Of a stretch of DNA of 64,000 bases, positions 33,665-43,281 are shown piece by piece. The stretch comes from an uncultured Lachnospiraceae bacterium. Lineage in GTDB: Bacteria > Bacillota > Clostridia > Lachnospirales > Lachnospiraceae. The position numbers and the translations under genes were made by a program. The stretch lies in assembly GCA_910588535.1 (NCBI GenBank), contig CAJUOO010000006.1, forward strand, positions 1 to 64,000, given 5' to 3'. The stretch's first letter is position 1, and every line of letters starts with the position of its first letter. Under the pieces are notes generated by a model that had not been told where the DNA came from, did not search any database, and saw only the letters and a list, made by a program, of their open reading frames with translations.

Positions 33665-34954
33665 TTATGTGGTAAGCAACAACATCGCAAGCATCCAAGC
33701 TATGCCAAGCGCCGCTCCAGCCAAAAATCGAGTGCGCAGCCAGCCCGTGCAGATCAGAGGAAGCTCCTCCACCTTCTCCGCCAAACATGCAGGATGCTTA
33801 AATCCCACAATTACCAACAGAAGAATCGTATACAAGGATGCCACCATATCAATTCCGCCAATCTCAAATCTCTTTATCACAATATAGGCGGCAAGCAGAC
33901 ATGCCCAGCCAATATCCAGTATCATAAAGATCCGGATATCCTTGTGTAAAAATGCACTTAGCACACTGATTGGCACAAGCAGCATAAAAAACTCTGGCTT
34001 CCAATTTGTCAAGCACAAAGTAACTGTTCCTGATAACCCGATAAAAAATGTGGCATAGCCAACCAACTCCTTCTTCGATCTTGTGTGTGTAAAATAAGAC
34101 CAGCCTAGAATCACTACAAAGAAAAACAACACATACTGAATCACAAAAATGCCAATATTTAGCCCGGCCTCAAAATTTGCATTGATATCAAACAGATTTA
34201 CATTCTGAAACAGTATTGGATGATTCTGGTAAATCAGACATTCCAGCAAAAATGGAAGCGCCGCCAAAACAATATCCACACACAATCGACAAAGCCGCTT
34301 TTCCTTCAGCAGCAGAAGTGGAAGAAATAACACCCAGATATATTGCAAACAACCTATCGCCACTGCAAAACAACCAACAAAACCCCATCGGTTATTTCTT
34401 AGATAAAAAAACAGCCCAAGCATCACGAAAAAAAGAGGGATTATCATAACACTCCAGTAGGAGAATTGCAGAAAAAATCCCAAAGGCATGGTAAACACCG
34501 CAGAGGCACATAACTTTGCCTTTTTCTTTCCCATGCCAATCTCACAGGCTATCTTATACACCAGATAGGTACTTGCCAGATACAATAATACAGGCAAAAG
34601 TTTATACCACACAAGTACAAAAAACGGCACCTCCGGCATAGGAAAACGAACCAGAAACGTAAGCTTAAGCGGCAGGTTCCACACGGCGTAGATCACATAG
34701 ATAAGTGGCATATATGCCAACTCTCTTATCCCACATTCCCTGCCATATTCATAAAAATCCAGAAAACGGCGATTTAGATAGCCAAAGCTTGCCCCCGCCG
34801 TCTGAACAAGTGATTCCGCGTCACAAAACAATAGCATGGAAAGCAGTACTGCCAACACAACAAGATAATCTGCCACAGTAAAAGGCTTCACAGGTCTAAT
34901 AAGCTCCCCAGCATCTTCCTTTAGTACTTTAAGCAAACGAAACTCCTTTTTCAA
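33665..34954 (-). CDS. Divergent GT-C-type membrane protein, paralogue 3, lacking GQYD and the C-terminal domain
   Basis: A 429-residue protein. It aligns with paralogues 1 and 2 in the membrane part (QTAGASFGYLNRRFLDFYEY, YMPLIYVIYAVWNLPLKL, VWYKLLPVLLYL, AKLCASAVFTMPLGFF). However, where they have FGQYD it has FSYWSVM. It ends after the last helix, without the beta domain of about 140 residues. No frameshift is evident. It may be an inactive or regulatory paralogue, or may act in a complex with the other two. Between it and paralogue 2 lies a short hairpin (GCCTGC-TTTA-GCAGGC, 33629-33644). Confidence 0.65.
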   Translation of the reverse strand: MKKEFRLLKVLKEDAGELIRPVKPFTVADYLVVLAVLLSMLLFCDAESLVQTAGASFGYLNRRFLDFYEYGRECGIRELAYMPLIYVIYAVWNLPLKLTFLVRFPMPEVPFFVLVWYKLLPVLLYLASTYLVYKIACEIGMGKKKAKLCASAVFTMPLGFFLQFSYWSVMIIPLFFVMLGLFFYLRNNRWGFVGCFAVAIGCLQYIWVLFLPLLLLKEKRLCRLCVDIVLAALPFLLECLIYQNHPILFQNVNLFDINANFEAGLNIGIFVIQYVLFFFVVILGWSYFTHTRSKKELVGYATFFIGLSGTVTLCLTNWKPEFFMLLVPISVLSAFLHKDIRIFMILDIGWACLLAAYIVIKRFEIGGIDMVASLYTILLLVIVGFKHPACLAEKVEELPLICTGWLRTRFLAGAALGIAWMLAMLLLTT

Positions 34955-35022
34955 TTCCTGTTCATCCTTTCCTGTTAATCCCTCCTACACCACACCTCGG
35001 CACTGCAGTTCACCCTGCTCTC

Positions 35023-37017
35023 TCAAGGAGCTATCTGCACTGTAAAATCTGCACTGTCCAAGGAAAAATTGCGGTTATAGTAAGGGTCGCCCGATTCCAG
35101 CAGCTCTCGATAGCGCTCTCGAAACATTCGAACCTCATTTTCAAAGCGGATACGCTTTTCCTCTGTGTTTTCAAAGCCTCTGGAACGCGACTCATAATGC
35201 GTCAGCTCCGCATAAGGATTAAAAACCACAAGCAGCCCCTTTTCACGGATGCGCAGACAAAAATCCACATCATTAAATGCTACAGTAAATCTCTCGTCCA
35301 ATCCATTTAACTCATCAAACAATGCCTTTCTCACCAACAGACACGCTCCCGTCACAGCACTCACATCCTGTGCATAGTAGAGCCTTCCCATATATCCCAG
35401 ATTTTCCTTTGACACTCCATAATGGCTGTGTCCTGCGGCACGGTGCGCACCAAGCCCTATCACGACCCCGGCATGCTGCACAGTATCATCGGGATAATAT
35501 AACTTTGCCCCCACAGCTCCCACATCTGGACGCTGCCCGTACATAAGAAGCTCTTCCAGCCAATCACTGTTAATAACCTCTGTATCATTGTTCAAGAGCA
35601 ACAGATATTCGCCCTTTGCAAATCCAGCGCCAAAATTATTGATCGCAGCGTAATTAAAACCTGAATCCCATTTTACCACAGATACATTGGATAGTGTATT
35701 AAGATATTCATAATATTCAAAGGTTTCAGCATCTACGCTATTATTCTCGATTACAATTATCTCAAAATTACGGTACGAGGATTTATCCAAGATCGAGTCA
35801 ATGCATCTGGTCAGATCATCCACATGATCCTTATTGGGTATTAAGATTGAGATCAGTGGCTGAATCGTCAACTTATAATGGATGCGATATATGGTAGGAA
35901 ATGCCTTTGTGCTCTCCACTGTCGCCTCAATTCCAAGAGCTGCCAGATTATCATGCACCACTCGTTTCCCTGCCTCAATCGCATATGGTTTAGAATTAAT
36001 ATCAGACGCGACAGAATTAGGATGAGAGCGCCAATAATACAACAGCTTCTGTATATGTCTCACCTTCCTAGCCGCCTGTGTAAGTCTCAGAATCAGATCA
36101 TGATCCTGACTGCCATCATATTGGCGGAAGGTCCCTGCCTTCTTAAGAAGCTCTGCGTCAAAAACAGAAAGATGGCAGATGTAATTATTAGCCAACAAAT
36201 TATCAAAGGCATAATCTGGTTTAAAATGATATGTGATAATCTTTCTAATATCATTCCCCTCAAAGGTCGCCTCATCTGTATAGATATAATCTGCATCTTC
36301 CTCGCAGATTACCCTCATACACTCATATAGGGCGCTAGGATGTAAAATATCATCATGATCAAACAGAGCCATATACTCCCCTGTCGCCATCTCAAAACAG
36401 ATATTGGTATTTTTTGCAATTCCTTGATTCTCTATCTTTTTATAATGAATCCGGGAATCCATCTTGCATATCTTATCACAATATGCTCCCACTTCCGTAT
36501 GTGCATCATCACTGCCATCGACAAGACATAGCTCCCAGTTTCTATAGGTCTGTTGCCTGCAGGAATCAATCATCTCATCCAAAAACCGAATCGGCGTATT
36601 ATAGAGAGGAACTAGGATGCTAAAACGAATATTTTTCTGGAACTGTGTATTTTCCTGAGCTCTCCTGACCTCATCTGGCAGAAAAATACGGTTCCACTCG
36701 CCCTTTCCTGTCTGCTTTTCCCTGTGCTTCCTCCATATCCGCCGGACACAGCCTGTCAGCCCATATTTCCCAAGCACATTTTTCACGCGCTTTCCTTTGC
36801 GAAAAACAAACCTCGCCGGCTTCAATGAGCGCCATACAAAAGAATTTTGATAATGATCCAGTGCCTTGATAAGCTCACCCTTCTCTCGCTCAAGCTGCCC
36901 TGCCTGTTCTTTTAATCTGCGGATATCAAGCAGATCCTTTCTATAATCTTCCATCTGCCCATAATATAATTTCTTATAATGCTCCGCCAACATGCGGTCC
37001 TTATCTGTTTCCGTCAT
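35023..37017 (-). CDS. Glycosyltransferase with two tandem GT2 domains
   Basis: A 664-residue soluble protein. Residues about 1-60 are coiled-coil, then a basic stretch. The first GT-A domain starts at about residue 131 (RFSILVPLYNT) and has the metal motif ALFDHDDILH (220-223). The second starts at about 392 (PLISILIPNKDH) with LLLNNDTEVI and GACLLVRKALFDELNG. Two GT2 domains in one chain are typical of rhamnan and O-antigen rhamnosyltransferases, including GacG-type proteins of streptococcal rhamnose polysaccharides. Given rmlABCD and the ABC exporter nearby, it probably builds part of the rhamnose-containing backbone in the cytosol. Confidence 0.82.
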   Translation of the reverse strand: MTETDKDRMLAEHYKKLYYGQMEDYRKDLLDIRRLKEQAGQLEREKGELIKALDHYQNSFVWRSLKPARFVFRKGKRVKNVLGKYGLTGCVRRIWRKHREKQTGKGEWNRIFLPDEVRRAQENTQFQKNIRFSILVPLYNTPIRFLDEMIDSCRQQTYRNWELCLVDGSDDAHTEVGAYCDKICKMDSRIHYKKIENQGIAKNTNICFEMATGEYMALFDHDDILHPSALYECMRVICEEDADYIYTDEATFEGNDIRKIITYHFKPDYAFDNLLANNYICHLSVFDAELLKKAGTFRQYDGSQDHDLILRLTQAARKVRHIQKLLYYWRSHPNSVASDINSKPYAIEAGKRVVHDNLAALGIEATVESTKAFPTIYRIHYKLTIQPLISILIPNKDHVDDLTRCIDSILDKSSYRNFEIIVIENNSVDAETFEYYEYLNTLSNVSVVKWDSGFNYAAINNFGAGFAKGEYLLLLNNDTEVINSDWLEELLMYGQRPDVGAVGAKLYYPDDTVQHAGVVIGLGAHRAAGHSHYGVSKENLGYMGRLYYAQDVSAVTGACLLVRKALFDELNGLDERFTVAFNDVDFCLRIREKGLLVVFNPYAELTHYESRSRGFENTEEKRIRFENEVRMFRERYRELLESGDPYYNRNFSLDSADFTVQIAP

Positions 37018-37036
37018 ATTCTATACCTTTCTGCCA

Positions 37037-37879
37037 TCACAACACATCTGCAAAATGCTTTTCCAGCTTCTTAAAAGCAAGTGTTCCAGCCATGCCAATA
37101 AACAGCGCCACGACCCAGAAATATAAAGTCCACTCACCCTTCTCCCAAAACCAGACCTTATCAAGAAACGCGTCCCGATAGCCGCTTGTAATATAGTAGA
37201 TTGGATTTAGCTTCAAGATGCGGTGTATGTTGGGTGTCAGCCAATTCATATCATTGGTATCCCACATAATTGGTGTCAGCCACATAAAAAACTGCAAAAG
37301 TATATTTACAATCTGCCCCAGATCACGGAAAAACACTACCATGGACGCCGTGATATAGGACAACCCCAGAACCAGAACCACCGTTGCAAAACTATAATAA
37401 AAAACCTGCAGCATATAGATATGAGGTGCCATCCCAAAGCATAAGTAAATCCCCGTTAAAAGAGCGATAAAAAACAGATGCACATACGCAGCCGATATAA
37501 TCTTAACCATAGGCAGCACACTGATCTTAAACACTACCTTTTTCACCAGATAGGAAAATTCCATCAGGCTATTTGTCGCGCTGAGAAGTGCCTCCTGAAA
37601 AAAAAGATATGGCACAATACCCACAGTCAGCCAGAGCGCAAAAGGCACATCCCTTTTCATTCCCTGCTTAAATCCCACCTGAAACACTAAAATATAAATA
37701 GAAACTGTGACGATCGGCTGCACAAATGCCCATATAATTCCCAGATAGGAAGCAGCATACCTGCTCTTAAAATCCTTGTTTGCCAGATCAAGAATAAGCC
37801 TTCGGTTTCGGTACACATCGCGAAACCAGCCAGATGCCAGCCCCCATGTTCTGATCATTCCATTTTTTAACCTTCCCAT
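37037..37879 (-). CDS. wzm: Polysaccharide ABC exporter, permease (Wzm/TagG type)
   Basis: A 280-residue ABC-2 permease with six membrane helices. The ATG at 37877-37879 is 4 bp after the stop of the methyltransferase gene; a longer frame would overlap that gene without merit. Family features are LILDLANKDFKSRYAASYLG, IIWAFVQPIVTVSIY, FLWLTPIMWD-like FFMWLTPIMWD and LNPIYYITSGYRD. With the ATPase encoded at 39233 it exports the lipid-linked polymer across the membrane. Confidence 0.9.
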   Translation of the reverse strand: MGRLKNGMIRTWGLASGWFRDVYRNRRLILDLANKDFKSRYAASYLGIIWAFVQPIVTVSIYILVFQVGFKQGMKRDVPFALWLTVGIVPYLFFQEALLSATNSLMEFSYLVKKVVFKISVLPMVKIISAAYVHLFFIALLTGIYLCFGMAPHIYMLQVFYYSFATVVLVLGLSYITASMVVFFRDLGQIVNILLQFFMWLTPIMWDTNDMNWLTPNIHRILKLNPIYYITSGYRDAFLDKVWFWEKGEWTLYFWVVALFIGMAGTLAFKKLEKHFADVL

Positions 37880-37883
37880 GTTA

Positions 37884-39236
37884 TTATCCCTTACGCCTGT
37901 GCACAATATTGCCAATCTTTCGAAGTGGTGAGGTAAACCTCCAGCTCGTCGAGCCCAGCAGTTCCTGAAGACTTCCCGATACAACATTCACACGATCACG
38001 CAATACCTCATTCTCTGCCTTTAGCGCGCTGATCTCTCGAAGTGCAGACTGATATTGTGCTTCCTTCTCCTCAAGCCTCGCCTCGTGCTTTTTGTACTCA
38101 TTTTGCATATATTCCCATATTCCCTGAAAATACTCTGCTATCCCGTGAACCATCAATGCATCGATTGTGACATAGCGAAATACAAAAGTGACATGATGAA
38201 ATCTCCGCCCCTCTGCGGGCGCATAGACTGTCAGCGGATCCGCCGTAGTAAAAATATACTTATCTTTATCATGATAAGCATCATTTCCCTCCATATAATG
38301 AAGAGGCTTTTTCTCCTCCCCTATCTGATCTGAGGCCTCCACCATCTCTACCATGCATGGAGAATTAAGCGGATCGATGCGGATACTTCTAACCCTCTCA
38401 GGCACATCAAACTCCAACTTCTGGAGCCCCTTTGTGTCCTCCACCGGATAGGTTCTTGCCATATCCTCGGTAAAGCCATCACCCTGACTCATAAATATCT
38501 GGATATAATATGGATGCGTGCCACTCTTAATATAATTCTCTGTCTCCTCCACAAATTCTGCACCCTTTTTGACCTCATAGACAAATTGATAGATATCCCC
38601 GTAAGGGCGCAGCTTCCAGAAACTCTCATCAATCCCTGCGACAGCCTGATAGGTTGTCTCTATCTCCGTCGCTCCAACTGGCGCGTAGGTTGCAAACCTT
38701 TTTGCCACTGTTAGCCCCGTGCGGTTCATGGCATGCTCCACACTATTCTTGGTAAAAAAATGAATATGAGTATTATCCAAAAGCCCTACCTTTGTGTATT
38801 CAAATTCATGATTAAGAAGATTGATAAGCACCGAATTATGTCCCAGATTCGGCACGGAAAAAAGTATGGAGCCATCCTGCTTTAACAGACTTTTCGCCTG
38901 TATCAGAACTTCCTCTGGATCACGCAAATGCTCCAACACATCCGCAAAGGTTATATAATCAAACCGGATCGTTTCAAATCGCTTCATCCATGAGAAGGTC
39001 TCTATATCATCCACCACCAGATCCTCTCCATAGCGCAGTGCTTCCTTGCCCGCCTTCTCATCGATCTCCACCAGATAGATCTTACAGTCAAGTGCCTCCT
39101 TGAGATACTTTGTCATACGCCCATTTGCAGGACCAAATTCCAGCACCGTGGAGCCTCTTTTTATCTGGTTAATAATAAGAGAAAGAGAATTTGTATTCAC
39201 CATATCCAAGTCAAAATCATATTTCGATTCTATCAT
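37884..39236 (-). CDS. SAM-dependent methyltransferase with C-terminal beta domain and coiled coil
   Basis: A 450-residue protein. The ATG at 39234-39236 has GGAGGG upstream and overlaps the wzt stop (ATGA). Residues about 1-200 are a class I methyltransferase: TVLEFGPANGRMTKYLK is the SAM motif, followed by DYITFADVLEHLRDPEEVL. The middle part (about 250-370) is a beta-sandwich-like segment (VRSIRIDPLNSPCMVEMVE). The last 70 residues are a coiled coil and resemble the N-terminus of the GT2 protein at 35023 (LLGSTSWRFTSPLRKIG compared with NSFVWRSLKPARFV). Lying between wzt and wzm, it may methylate the growing polymer, as chain-end-modifying enzymes do in ABC-dependent O-antigens. That is inference. 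Confidence 0.75.
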   Translation of the reverse strand: MIESKYDFDLDMVNTNSLSLIINQIKRGSTVLEFGPANGRMTKYLKEALDCKIYLVEIDEKAGKEALRYGEDLVVDDIETFSWMKRFETIRFDYITFADVLEHLRDPEEVLIQAKSLLKQDGSILFSVPNLGHNSVLINLLNHEFEYTKVGLLDNTHIHFFTKNSVEHAMNRTGLTVAKRFATYAPVGATEIETTYQAVAGIDESFWKLRPYGDIYQFVYEVKKGAEFVEETENYIKSGTHPYYIQIFMSQGDGFTEDMARTYPVEDTKGLQKLEFDVPERVRSIRIDPLNSPCMVEMVEASDQIGEEKKPLHYMEGNDAYHDKDKYIFTTADPLTVYAPAEGRRFHHVTFVFRYVTIDALMVHGIAEYFQGIWEYMQNEYKKHEARLEEKEAQYQSALREISALKAENEVLRDRVNVVSGSLQELLGSTSWRFTSPLRKIGNIVHRRKG

Positions 39237-40507
39237 TCTGCCCTCCATGCCGGAGCATCTGCAGCACAAGTATGCCGCCAGTGATGATTTAAAACCACCA
39301 CACCCTCCGCAATATAATCCATCAAGACAAAGAACTTCTTGATCTGAGACTTATAATCAAAATTCACCGTTGCCGTTCTGTCAAATAACGCTGTATCAAA
39401 ATAATAATTTCCCCCCGTCAAATTAAAGCCATCATAAGTCAGCGCCACCATATTCTGACCTTTCTTCCACGGGATCTCCATATGATCCAAAAGAGTGTTT
39501 AAGCCACAGATATATTCGTGATCGATGCTTCGAATCGCCACCCCAAGCACTGGCTGTGCAACATGCTCTTCATATACTTGATACCACACCTGAAGTGTCA
39601 CATCCTCCCCTTGATGTATCTCGGAGATCTCTTCCCCCTGTTTATTTATCAGCATCACTCTCTCGATCTCAGCGATTGTGTGTTCCTCCAGCTTAGGAGG
39701 CTCCTCTGCCTGTTCCTGTATTTCCTCCTGCGGTTCCCTATCTGTCAGCGCCTGATATTCTTCCAGTTTAAGACCACTTTTTAGGAAATCAGTATATTGA
39801 TCCGTCACCACCTCCGCAGCTCCGTCCATCACCATATCACCCTCATTGATCCAAATCACACGGCTACAAAAACGCTTAATCATATTGACATCATGGCTGA
39901 CAAACAGAATCGTCTTCCCCGCCTGCATAAATTCCATAAATTTATCCATGCACTTCATCTGGAACCTTGTATCACCCACTGCAAGTGCCTCATCCACAAT
40001 TAAAATCTCTGGGTCCACATGGATCGCCACCGCGAAGGCTAAGCGCACAAACATGCCGCTGGAATAGGTTTTTACCGGCTGCCAGATAAAATCTCCAATA
40101 TCGGCAAAGGCGACGATGCTGTCAATCCGCTTCTCCATCTCCTCCCGCGAGATTCCCATGATCGTCCCATTGAGATAGATATTCTCCATACCAGTAAATT
40201 CCATATTAAAGCCCGCCCCCAGCTCAAGCAGTGCTGAGATCCTGCCATCTATCTGCTTGGTACCGCCCGTCGGGCTTAACACGCCTGTCAGAATCTTAAG
40301 CAATGTGGACTTTCCGCTGCCATTTTTGCCCACAAAACCAACCGACTCTCCACGCTCTATCTGAAAAGAAATGTCCTTCAGTGCATAAAAATCTCTGGAA
40401 TATTTCTTGTGGGACAGTGAAAACGTCTCCTTAAACCGATCCTGCGGTCTATTATACAATCTGTAGATCTTGGTGATATGCGCAAGGTTAATCACTGTTT
40501 CACCCAT
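39233..40507 (-). CDS. wzt: Polysaccharide ABC exporter, ATPase with Wzt C-terminal domain
   Basis: A 424-residue protein. Residues 1-250 are the ATPase: Walker A GKNGSGKST (60-68), signature TYSSGMFVRLAFA and Walker B ILIVDEALAVGD. Residues about 265-424 are a beta-sandwich domain as in Wzt proteins that recognise a modified chain end (GEDVTLQVWYQVYEE, GGNYYFDTALFD). The presence of this domain suggests export of a finished, end-marked polymer. The methyltransferase next to it is a candidate for that mark. Confidence 0.92.
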   Translation of the reverse strand: MGETVINLAHITKIYRLYNRPQDRFKETFSLSHKKYSRDFYALKDISFQIERGESVGFVGKNGSGKSTLLKILTGVLSPTGGTKQIDGRISALLELGAGFNMEFTGMENIYLNGTIMGISREEMEKRIDSIVAFADIGDFIWQPVKTYSSGMFVRLAFAVAIHVDPEILIVDEALAVGDTRFQMKCMDKFMEFMQAGKTILFVSHDVNMIKRFCSRVIWINEGDMVMDGAAEVVTDQYTDFLKSGLKLEEYQALTDREPQEEIQEQAEEPPKLEEHTIAEIERVMLINKQGEEISEIHQGEDVTLQVWYQVYEEHVAQPVLGVAIRSIDHEYICGLNTLLDHMEIPWKKGQNMVALTYDGFNLTGGNYYFDTALFDRTATVNFDYKSQIKKFFVLMDYIAEGVVVLNHHWRHTCAADAPAWRAE

Positions 40508-40532
40508 ATATTACCTCATTTTTGTCTCCTGC

Positions 40533-41096
40533 TTATAAAAGGCTCTTAATTCCCGGCCACTTCTGATCCTTCTCTGAGAAAATAAGCTCCATACCCTCCG
40601 GTATCGGCCACTTAACACCAATATCTGGATCGTTCCATATCAGCCCACCCTCATCATTTGGATGATAGAAATCCGTACACTTATAAGCAAACTCTGCCAT
40701 CTCTGACAGAACCAAAAAACCATGCGCAAAATTCTTTGGAACAAAGAATTGTTTCTTATTCTCTGCAGACAAAATCACTCCATACCACTTTCCATACGTC
40801 TTTGAGCCGGGGCGCAGATCCACTGCCACATCAAATACTTCACCACTGACCACACGGACAAGCTTGTCCTGCGGATATTCCTTCTGAAAATGCAGTCCCC
40901 GAAGCACACCCCTTCTTGAGCCAGACTGATTATCCTGAACAAATGTTACGTCAATCCCTGCCTCCTTAAAATCTGCCGCATGATAAGTCTCGACAAAATA
41001 ACCTCTGGCATCCCCAAACACAGTCGGCTCAATCACCTTCAGTCCCTCAATTACCATGCCATCACATTCACACTCTGTCACTGTAATCTTTCCCAT
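40533..41096 (-). CDS. rmlC: dTDP-4-dehydrorhamnose 3,5-epimerase
   Basis: A 187-residue cupin. It shows EPTVFGDARGYFVETYH, VQDNQSGSRRGVLRGLHFQ with the catalytic His, and the motif FVPKNFAHGFLVLSE. It acts on dTDP-4-keto-6-deoxyglucose. It is 26 bp after rmlA in the order rmlB-rmlA-rmlC. Confidence 0.95.
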   Translation of the reverse strand: MGKITVTECECDGMVIEGLKVIEPTVFGDARGYFVETYHAADFKEAGIDVTFVQDNQSGSRRGVLRGLHFQKEYPQDKLVRVVSGEVFDVAVDLRPGSKTYGKWYGVILSAENKKQFFVPKNFAHGFLVLSEMAEFAYKCTDFYHPNDEGGLIWNDPDIGVKWPIPEGMELIFSEKDQKWPGIKSLL

Positions 41097-41122
41097 CGCT
41101 CTTCCTCATTTCCGTGCAAAAT

Positions 41123-42001
41123 TTATAATCCTTCTGCCACCTCTACCAGATATCTGCCATATGCCGTCTTCATAAGTGGCTCTGCTAATTTCAAAAGCTG
41201 TTCCTTTGAGATAAAGCCTCTCTTGTAGGCGATCTCCTCGATACAGGAGACATACAGTCCCTGCCTTTTCTGAAATGCCGCGACAAAATCCGCCGCATCC
41301 AAAAGCGCGTCATGATTGCCCGTGTCCAGCCACGCAAAGCCTCGCCCTAATGTCTCCACATGGAGAGTTCCTCTGGTGAGATACTCGTTGTTCACACTGG
41401 TGATCTCAATCTCCCCGCGCTTGGACGGCTTGACATTTTTCGCGATCTCTACGACATCATTATCATAGAAATAAAGTCCCGGCACAGCATAATTAGATTT
41501 TGGCTTCTCTGGCTTTTCCTCAATCGAGATCGCTCTTCCATCTGCATCAAATTCCACTACACCATACTCTCTGGGATCTCTTACATAATAACCAAAGATC
41601 GTGGCTCCCGGCTCACTCTCCGTGCGCTCTGCAACGCGCTTAAGCACAGCAGAAAAACTCTGTCCATAGAAAATATTATCTCCAAGAATCAGCGCCACAT
41701 GATCCTTTCCGATAAATTCCTCCCCGATAATAAATGCGTCCGCAAGTCCTCTCGGCGACTCCTGAATCGCATACGCAAGCTTCATGCCAAGCTGGCTTCC
41801 ATCACCCAAAAGCTCCTCAAAAACCGGAAGATCCCGCGGTGTGGAAATAATTAACACCTCCCGTATACCCGCAAGCATCAAGATAGAAAGTGGATAATAG
41901 ATCATAGGCTTGTCATACACTGGCATAATCTGCTTGCTGATCGCCTTTGTGAGCGGATATAAGCGTGTTCCTGAACCACCAGCTAATATAATTCCCTTCA
42001 T
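41123..42001 (-). CDS. rmlA: Glucose-1-phosphate thymidylyltransferase
   Basis: A 292-residue enzyme making dTDP-glucose. It has GGSGTRLYPLTKAISKQIMP, YDKPMIYYPLS, LGDNIFYG and GFAWLDTGNHDALLDA, all typical of RmlA. A full-length protein with typical spacing to rmlC. Confidence 0.96.
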   Translation of the reverse strand: MKGIILAGGSGTRLYPLTKAISKQIMPVYDKPMIYYPLSILMLAGIREVLIISTPRDLPVFEELLGDGSQLGMKLAYAIQESPRGLADAFIIGEEFIGKDHVALILGDNIFYGQSFSAVLKRVAERTESEPGATIFGYYVRDPREYGVVEFDADGRAISIEEKPEKPKSNYAVPGLYFYDNDVVEIAKNVKPSKRGEIEITSVNNEYLTRGTLHVETLGRGFAWLDTGNHDALLDAADFVAAFQKRQGLYVSCIEEIAYKRGFISKEQLLKLAEPLMKTAYGRYLVEVAEGL

Positions 42002-42087
42002 ATTGTAACCTCCATACTTAAACTTTTACACAAAGACATCTCCCTATAAGCCTGATTACAGGGAGACATCCTATTCCATATGGGATA

Positions 42088-43179
42088 TTATTCAGTTATT
42101 TTGTCATGGTACATCTCATCATAATACTTCTGATATTCACCACTTGTCACATTCTTCATCCATTCCTCATTCTCAAAGAACCATGCAATAGTCTTCTTTA
42201 TCCCATCCTTAAACATTGTCTCTGGCTCCCAGCCGATCTCTGCTTTGATTTTATCAGGAGCGATCGCATATCTTCTGTCATGCCCCTTTCTATCCTCCAC
42301 ATAAGCGATCAGATCATAGCTTATCTTCTGTTTTCTCGGATCCTCATCGGAGAGCATCTCCTTGAGAGTATCGAGAATAATATGGATGATCTCAATATTC
42401 TGCTTCTCATTATGTCCGCCAATATTATATCTCTCGCCCAGACGTCCGTTTTCCTGAACCATGTCGATCGCTTTGGCATGATCGTCTACATACAACCAAT
42501 CTCTGACATTCTTTCCATCTCCATACACAGGGAGCTTCTTTCCCTGAAGAGCATTATTAATAATCAGCGGTATCAGCTTCTCTGGGAACTGATACGGCCC
42601 ATAATTATTGCTGCAATTTGTAATATTCGCCGGAAACTTGTAGGTGTCCACATATGCCTTTACCAGCATATCTGAGGAAGCCTTACTCGCCGCATATGGA
42701 CTGTGTGGATCAAGCGGCGTCGTCTCATAAAAATAGCCATCTCCGTCGGGAAGGGAACCATATACCTCATCTGTCGAGACATGCAAAAATCTCTTATTCG
42801 GCTTGTAGGTACCATCCCCCAATTCCCAGCTCTCCTTTGCTGCATTTAACATAACCAATGTTCCTAGAACATTCGTCTGCACAAAAACCTCCGGGTTTAC
42901 AATACTTCTGTCCACATGGCTCTCCGCTGCAAAATGCACAACCCGGTCAATATCATTCTCAGCAAAAATCCTGCGAATACTATCTGAATCACAGATATTC
43001 GCTTTTACAAAAGTATAATTAGGATTTTCCTCTACTCCCTTTAAATTTTCCAAATTTCCCGCATAAGTCACACAATCCACATTAATGATGCGGATGCTAT
43101 CCCCATATTTACGAAACATATAATGAATATAATTAGAACCAATAAAACCTGCTCCGCCTGTCACCAGATATGTTTTCAT
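42088..43179 (-). CDS. rmlB: dTDP-glucose 4,6-dehydratase
   Basis: A 363-residue protein counted from the second of two adjacent ATGs, which has GAGGG 5 nt upstream; an ATG four codons earlier contains that Shine-Dalgarno. It has the NAD motif TGGAGFIGSNYIHY, FAAESHVDRSI, STDEVYGSL and the catalytic YAASKASSD. It makes dTDP-4-keto-6-deoxyglucose for RmlC and RmlD. A short hairpin without a U-tract (TCTCCCT/AGGGAGA, 42039-42066) lies between it and rmlA. Confidence 0.95.
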   Translation of the reverse strand: MKTYLVTGGAGFIGSNYIHYMFRKYGDSIRIINVDCVTYAGNLENLKGVEENPNYTFVKANICDSDSIRRIFAENDIDRVVHFAAESHVDRSIVNPEVFVQTNVLGTLVMLNAAKESWELGDGTYKPNKRFLHVSTDEVYGSLPDGDGYFYETTPLDPHSPYAASKASSDMLVKAYVDTYKFPANITNCSNNYGPYQFPEKLIPLIINNALQGKKLPVYGDGKNVRDWLYVDDHAKAIDMVQENGRLGERYNIGGHNEKQNIEIIHIILDTLKEMLSDEDPRKQKISYDLIAYVEDRKGHDRRYAIAPDKIKAEIGWEPETMFKDGIKKTIAWFFENEEWMKNVTSGEYQKYYDEMYHDKITE

Positions 43180-43281
43180 CATTTCCCTCATTTCTGCTGC
43201 ACTGTCATGTGCGCATTTTAATTAATCTTAAACATTACCTCTACAAGATTGTACCATTTTCCAAAAATTTCTTCAACTACT

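Noticed and set aside
42039..42066. Hairpin TCTCCCT/AGGGAGA between rmlB and rmlA considered as a terminator
   Set aside because: No U-tract, and termination there would separate rmlB from rmlA, which are clearly one functional unit.
42106..42675. Long open frame on the plus strand opposite rmlB
   Set aside because: It is antisense to a well-supported enzyme gene, has no ribosome binding site and no recognisable domain.
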